64,000 nucleotides of DNA, from positions 13,710,589-13,774,588 of the forward strand of contig NC_031496.1 of NCBI RefSeq assembly GCF_000237925.1, read 5' to 3'. Both the position numbers and the translations under genes were made by a program. This DNA is from Schistosoma mansoni (lineage: Eukaryota; Platyhelminthes; Trematoda; Strigeidida; Schistosomatidae). The notes beneath the pieces are model-generated. The model did not search any database. It was not told the origin of the DNA and was given only the letters and a program-made list of their open reading frames with translations. Positions 59,714-64,000 of the stretch are shown piece by piece (the stretch's first letter is position 1; every line of letters begins with the position of its first letter).

Positions 59714-62700
59714 ATGCTTCCACCGATTACGAATATTGAACCAGTCTTTCTGAAACCACGTACGCCGTTCAAGCTGGCTTCCTTCAACGCTCGCACACTA
59801 ATGCAGATCAGACAACAGATGGGGCTGGCTTTGTCTTTAGAAAGTCTTAATGTTGATGTTTGTTGTCTATCCGAGACCCGTATTCAAGACTCTAGTGAAG
59901 TACTACAAATTCGCTCTCCATCTGTCGCCTCGAAAAGCTTGTTTCACGTGCGCTTATCCGGGGACCCTGTGGCATCCTCGTCTGGTCTTGCTGGCGTTGG
60001 TGTCTCACTAAGCGCTAGAGCTGAGGTAGCACTAATCGATTGGATCCCCACTAACAGTCGGTTATGTGCTGTTAGATTAGAAAGTTCCATCAAAGTGAGA
60101 AGAAATCGGCGTGAGAAACGGTGTCTTTTCGTCATCTCCCTCCATGCCCTGACAGATTGCAGCCCGGATGCAATCAAGGATGAGTTTTACCACCAGGCAA
60201 CTGTTCTTCTCCAGAAAGCGTGTTCGACAGATATTGTAGTACTAGCTGGAGACTGGAATGCACAGGTCGGGCGTCTAGGCACAGAAGAGAGTCGTTTAGG
60301 TGGCCTATGGGGACTTGTTGGTCGCAGGACAGATAACGGGGACCGTTTGCTGCAACTGTGCACAGACCACAACCTGTTTCTGGCTAGCAATAACTTCCGG
60401 CACAGTCATCGCCGGTGTGCCACCTGGCGTCCTCCCTCTGCATCCCAAACCTGGACTCAGATTGATCACATCGCGATCAGCTACCGCTGGCGTGGTTGTG
60501 TACAAGACTGCCGCTCCTTTTGGAGTACCTATCTGGAGTCTGATCATGCCCTGGTCTGCGCCAATCTTACCTTACTTTTCAGTGGCCGAAGGATTGACCG
60601 CCATCAACGGATCGATGTTAGTAAACTGACTGCAACTTCTGTTGCAAGTAAGTATCGAGCGGAGCTAGCTTCTAGGCTAGCTACCACACCACCGAAAGGC
60701 ATAGATGAGCATTGGTTGCACCTTCATGACGCCATGAAAATGGCGAGTAAAGCCGCTTGCGGCTTCGCGAAACGTCCCGTTTATAAGCACTGGGTTTCTT
60801 CTGGCTCCTTACAACTGATCGAAGCCCGTCGGTCTACTCCGGGTGACCGTGAGTATGACCACAAACGAAGGCTGTTACGTAATGAAATTGGGCAAAGCTT
60901 GCGTAAGGACCGAGAAACCTGGTGATCGAAGCGTGCTAATGAGATGGAAGCAGCAGCTGCATCTGGTAACTGCCGGAAGCTCTTCCAACTCATCCGAACC
61001 ACTGGCAGAAAGAAGTCTGGTGTGAGTGAAACAATCACTAACATCTCTCGACGTCTTGGACGATGGGCGGAATTTTTCGAAGGGCAGTTCAACTGGCCTG
61101 CTGCTCCGGCAACATCGACCAGTTTGTCCTGCCCCCCATGGCCGGTGACGACTGATCCACCAAACGAGGCGGAAGTTCGCATGGAACTCCAACTCTTGAA
61201 ACGCTACAAATCACCGGGCCCAGATGACTTACCTCCGGCTCTTTTTAAAGATGGTGGTGACTTTCTGGCTAAGGAACTGACTGTGTTGTTTGCAAAGGTT
61301 TGGGAGCTAGAAAGTGTTCCAACATCATGGAATGAGTCGATAGTCGTCCCTATCTTTAAAAAGGGTTCACGTTGTTCCTGTAATAACTATCGGGGGATAA
61401 GTCTACTTCCGATTGCGTCCAAACTATTGGCTTCTATCATTCTTCGTAGGTTGTTTAAAACCCGAGAACGATTGACTCGAGAGGAGCAGGCTGGTTTTCG
61501 TTCTGGTCGAGGATGCATCGATCACATCTTCACCCTCCGCCAAATGTTAGAACACCGTCATACTTATCGCAGGCCAACAATCGTAGTGTTTCTTGATATC
61601 AGGGCTGCCTTCGATTCGTTGGACAGGACTGTTCTCTGGGTTTGTCTATTGAAGAAGGGTGTGCCTGAGAAGTTCATTAACATCTTAAAGGCCCTGTATA
61701 CGAACACCTCAGGCAGAGTGAGGGTATACAACCACCTTTCTCCCTTGTTCCATTCGAGCAGTGGGGTTAGGCAGGGTTGCCCAATCTCACCATTCCTCTT
61801 CAACTTTGCCATCGACGACATCCTGGAAACAGCTCTGATGGATGTAAGTAATGGCGGTGTGGATCTGCTGCCTGGAGAACGACTTCTCGACCTCGAGTAT
61901 GAGGATGATATTGTCTTACTGTGTGATAATGCCCAAGGCATGCAATCCGCACTTAATCAGTTGGCAATCAGTGTCCGCAGGTACGGCATGTGCTTTGCAC
62001 CCTCCAAGTGCAAAGTACTCCTACAAGACTGGCAGGATTCTCATCCTGTACTCACCCTAGATGGTGAGCAGATTGAAGTAGTTGAGAAGTTCGTGTATCT
62101 AGGTAGCTACATAAGTGCTGGTGGTGGCGTGAGTGATGAGATTGATGCACGTATAATGAAAGCCAGAGCGGCTTATGCCAATCTGGGCCTTCTTGGCGCC
62201 TTCGTGATGTTAGTCTGGCTGTAAAAGGTCGGATCTACAACGCGTCGGTGAGAGCAGTTTTGCTCTATGCTTGTGAAACCTGGCCTCTCCGAGTTGAGGA
62301 TGTTAGACGACTCTCTGCGTTCGATCATCGTTGTCTCCGAAGGATTGCTGACATCCAGTGGCAACACCATGTTAGTAATGCAGAGGTTCGGCATCGTGTG
62401 TTCGGGCGCAGAGACGATAATTTAATTGGTGTCACCATCTTGGAACACCGACTTCGGTGGCTTGGACATGTTTTACGAATGTCGTCCCAGAGACTTCCAC
62501 GTCGTGCATTATTTGCCGACTCTGGGACTGGTTGGAAAAAGCGGAGAGGAGGTCAGTGTATGACATGGTGTCGTGACATGAAAGAGAGCTGCAAAGGGCT
62601 AGCTTCTGTTGGTCCTTCACGACTCCCTGGCTGGGGTCCGAGAGATGGTGCAACACAGTGGCTAGAGACGTTATCAGATATGGCTCAGAATAGAAGCCAG

Positions 62701-62739
62701 TGGCGATCCTGCTGCAACCTTCTTTTACTTTCTTCATAA
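59714..62739 (+). pseudogene. LINE B endonuclease/reverse transcriptase, two lesions
   Basis: APE endonuclease: LASFNARTL (near residue 20), CCLSETRIQ, VLAGDWNAQVG, QIDHIAIS, LESDHAL (residue about 275). RT: SPGPDDLPPALFK, FLDIRAAFDSLDR (catalytic Asp), SSGVRQGCPISPFLFNFAID, and LEYEDDIVLL, where the usual YADD reads YEDD (61898-61909). Then KFVYLGSYIS, a C-terminal LRWLGHVLRM and MAQNRSQWRSCC. Two breaks only: an in-frame TGA at 60923-60925, where related sequence suggests Trp (TGG), and a one-base loss near 62190 that shifts 62248-62739 to another frame. Nearly 1,000 codons otherwise open, so inactivated very recently. Confidence 0.9.
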
Positions 62740-62911
62740 AGAATGGTTCTAACTTTCTTAACTGAAAGAGTCTTCTGGTTGTACATTTCAGTCCGCCTTA
62801 TCTTTTAATCCTTTCTCTTCCTACTTTCATTATTTTGTGTGGCGCATATGTATCTGGTGCCCTTTTGTACCAATATATATGTGTTTAAATAAATAAATAA
62901 ATAAATAAGTC

Positions 62912-63790
62912 TGTATCTACCAACATGGCTCAGACTAGAAGTTCGTGACTTCAAGCATTGATGCCACGTTTTGGTTTGGCCGCCCCTAACTCTTTTCCAA
63001 CCATCCCCTACGCTAGTCAGCATAGCGCGTCGTGGTAATCTGAGTTCAGGCATACGTAACACGTGGCCTAACCATCTCAGTCGATGAAGATTCATCACCT
63101 CATCAACTGATTTAGCATCATTCCCTAATACCCTGTGTCTAACCTCACTATTACTTACCTGGTGATCCCAGTAGATGCGAGCAATATTTCTAAGACATCT
63201 GTGGTCAAATACTAGTAACTTACGAGTATCTTCTACTCTTAACGACCATGTTTCACAGCCGTAAAGTAGAACAGAACGAACTGCTGCGCAGTATACTCAT
63301 CTCTTAATTGATAGACGGATATCTCGTCTTCGCCATAGGTGACGTAAGTTGGCAAAAGCCAAGCGAGCTTTTTGAATCCGTGCTGAGATTTCTTCAGACA
63401 CTAACCCATTAGGTCTGATCAGACTTTCAAGATAAATGAAGTTATCAACGCGTCCGACTACTTCACCCCCTATCGTTAGTTCAGGTATTGACGCAGGCCA
63501 GTTCTGGAGCAACAAATTGCATTTGGAGAGGGGAAAAGCATTTCGAACATCCTTGCAGTGTTACTCAGTGCTACCAAAAGGCTGCATTTTATCAGCGTCT
63601 TCACTGAACAGGACTATGTTATCTGCGCATTCTAAGTGGATAAGTGGACCTCCTGGTAGATCAATTCCCGAAAATTCAGTCAACGAGAAAGTTGTTCCCA
63701 GCAGTAGGTCTATGATGAAGTTAAACAAAAATGTAGATGGTGGAAAGCCTTGTCAGACACTACTTGAGGTTGACAAATTACTCCAGACAT
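62912..63790 (-). mobile_element. LINE A fragment (RT to C-terminus)
   Basis: Minus strand from about 63780: SVRQGFPPSTFLFNFIID, then ECADNIVLFSEDADKM (polymerase box CADN instead of YADD, near 63635), then ELTIGGEVVGRVDNFIYLES and EEISARIQKARLAFANLRHL (63515-63297), and LHRLRWLGHVLRMPELRLPR...TKTWHQCLKS (63098-62930). It stops abruptly beside the LINE B tail. Several frame changes. Confidence 0.8.
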
Positions 63791-64000
63791 TTCTACTGCA
63801 TAAAAGAATATTATTGTCGAGGATACTTTCGGATAAAATCAAGTGGCGGCCGATGTTTTTGGCAGCCAATATATTCTAGGTTTACAAAAAAGTGGAATAT
63901 TTCATTAGGTACTTGTTTTATGTTACAAAATGGTTAGAAATCTAGTAATATATCGGTATGAAGGTAGTATATACTGTGACGCATGGTCAAGCACAAGCTG
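63791..64000. other. window edge, nothing recognised
   Basis: AT-rich sequence without a recognisable feature. Confidence 0.4.

Larger units (their letters stand above)
59014..62909 (+). mobile_element. LINE B, nearly intact non-LTR retrotransposon
   Basis: About 3.9 kb. The 5' region (59014-59460) is shared with the non-autonomous repeats, then comes a unique leader containing an (ATT)n run, then one long pol frame, a short 3' UTR, and a TTTAAATAAATAAATAAATA tail at 62880-62909. The last ~70 bp before the tail (GTGTGGCGCATATGTATCTG ... GTACCAATAT) is again shared with the small repeats. It lies between tRNA-Leu and a minus-strand LINE A piece. It is RTE-like by its short 3' UTR, simple tail and C-terminal RWLGHVLRM block. 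It is the plausible enzyme source for the small repeats. Confidence 0.88.

Noticed and set aside
59467-59739. 90-codon frame with a run of isoleucines
   Set aside because: It is produced by the (ATT)n microsatellite in the LINE B leader.
58541-62912. Idea that LINE B interrupted a single minus-strand LINE A copy, with pieces at 57950-58540 and 62912-63790
   Set aside because: The two pieces overlap in the C-terminal block, so they come from different LINE A copies, and no duplication joins them.
1-64000. CRISPR arrays, operons, ribosome binding sites, phage or bacterial genes
   Set aside because: No regular spaced repeats; genes are intron-split and the repeats are eukaryotic retroelements.

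Overview
This window is eukaryotic, AT-rich and repeat-laden, and is most likely from a blood fluke (Schistosoma). Three things point there: tRNA-derived SINEs of the Sm-alpha kind that carry hammerhead ribozymes, SR2/RTE-like and CR1-like LINEs, and genes whose first introns are only 28-37 nt while later ones run to kilobases. The species cannot be fixed from the sequence alone.

Three host genes can be reconstructed exon by exon, with conserved residues and intact phases throughout. SETD3 (actin-histidine methyltransferase) lies on + from 9146 to 21579: 14 exons, 497 codons. RANGRF/Mog1 (Ran-binding nuclear import factor) lies on + from 27677 to 37030: 5 exons, 198 codons. A VPS37-type ESCRT-I subunit lies on - from 44614 to 43795: 4 exons, 229 codons. 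The left edge holds two weak candidate exons on the - strand, one resembling a ricin-type lectin repeat.

The remainder is dominated by retroelements. Positions 1-9100 hold a MULE-like remnant and a decayed SR2-like RTE. LINE family 'A' appears as a mid-length copy in SETD3 intron 8, plus fragments at 11.6, 21.1, 41.4, 58 and 63 kb. LINE family 'B' has one nearly intact copy at 59.0-62.9 kb, with one nonsense codon and one frameshift, and a 5'-truncated and an internally deleted copy elsewhere. A ~0.5 kb non-autonomous repeat occurs in seven further copies. It consists of the first ~450 bp of LINE B joined to its last ~70 bp, so it looks like an internally deleted derivative mobilised by LINE B. 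A CR1-like remnant lies at 52.8-54.1 kb.

The most interesting material is small RNA biology inside retroposons. At 38.13-38.57 kb a ~1.25-unit element has two intact type I hammerheads 346 bp apart, internal pol III-like boxes and an 11-bp near-perfect target duplication, which is the layout expected of a retrozyme. Three other hammerhead SINE loci (24.1, 39.8, 51.1 kb) are head-to-head inverted pairs. One non-autonomous copy (22.4 kb) carries an antisense tRNA-Tyr 5' half inside its target duplication. A complete intron-containing tRNA-Leu(CAA) sits between a minus-strand repeat and the 5' end of LINE B. No CRISPR, bacterial operon or viral gene was seen.
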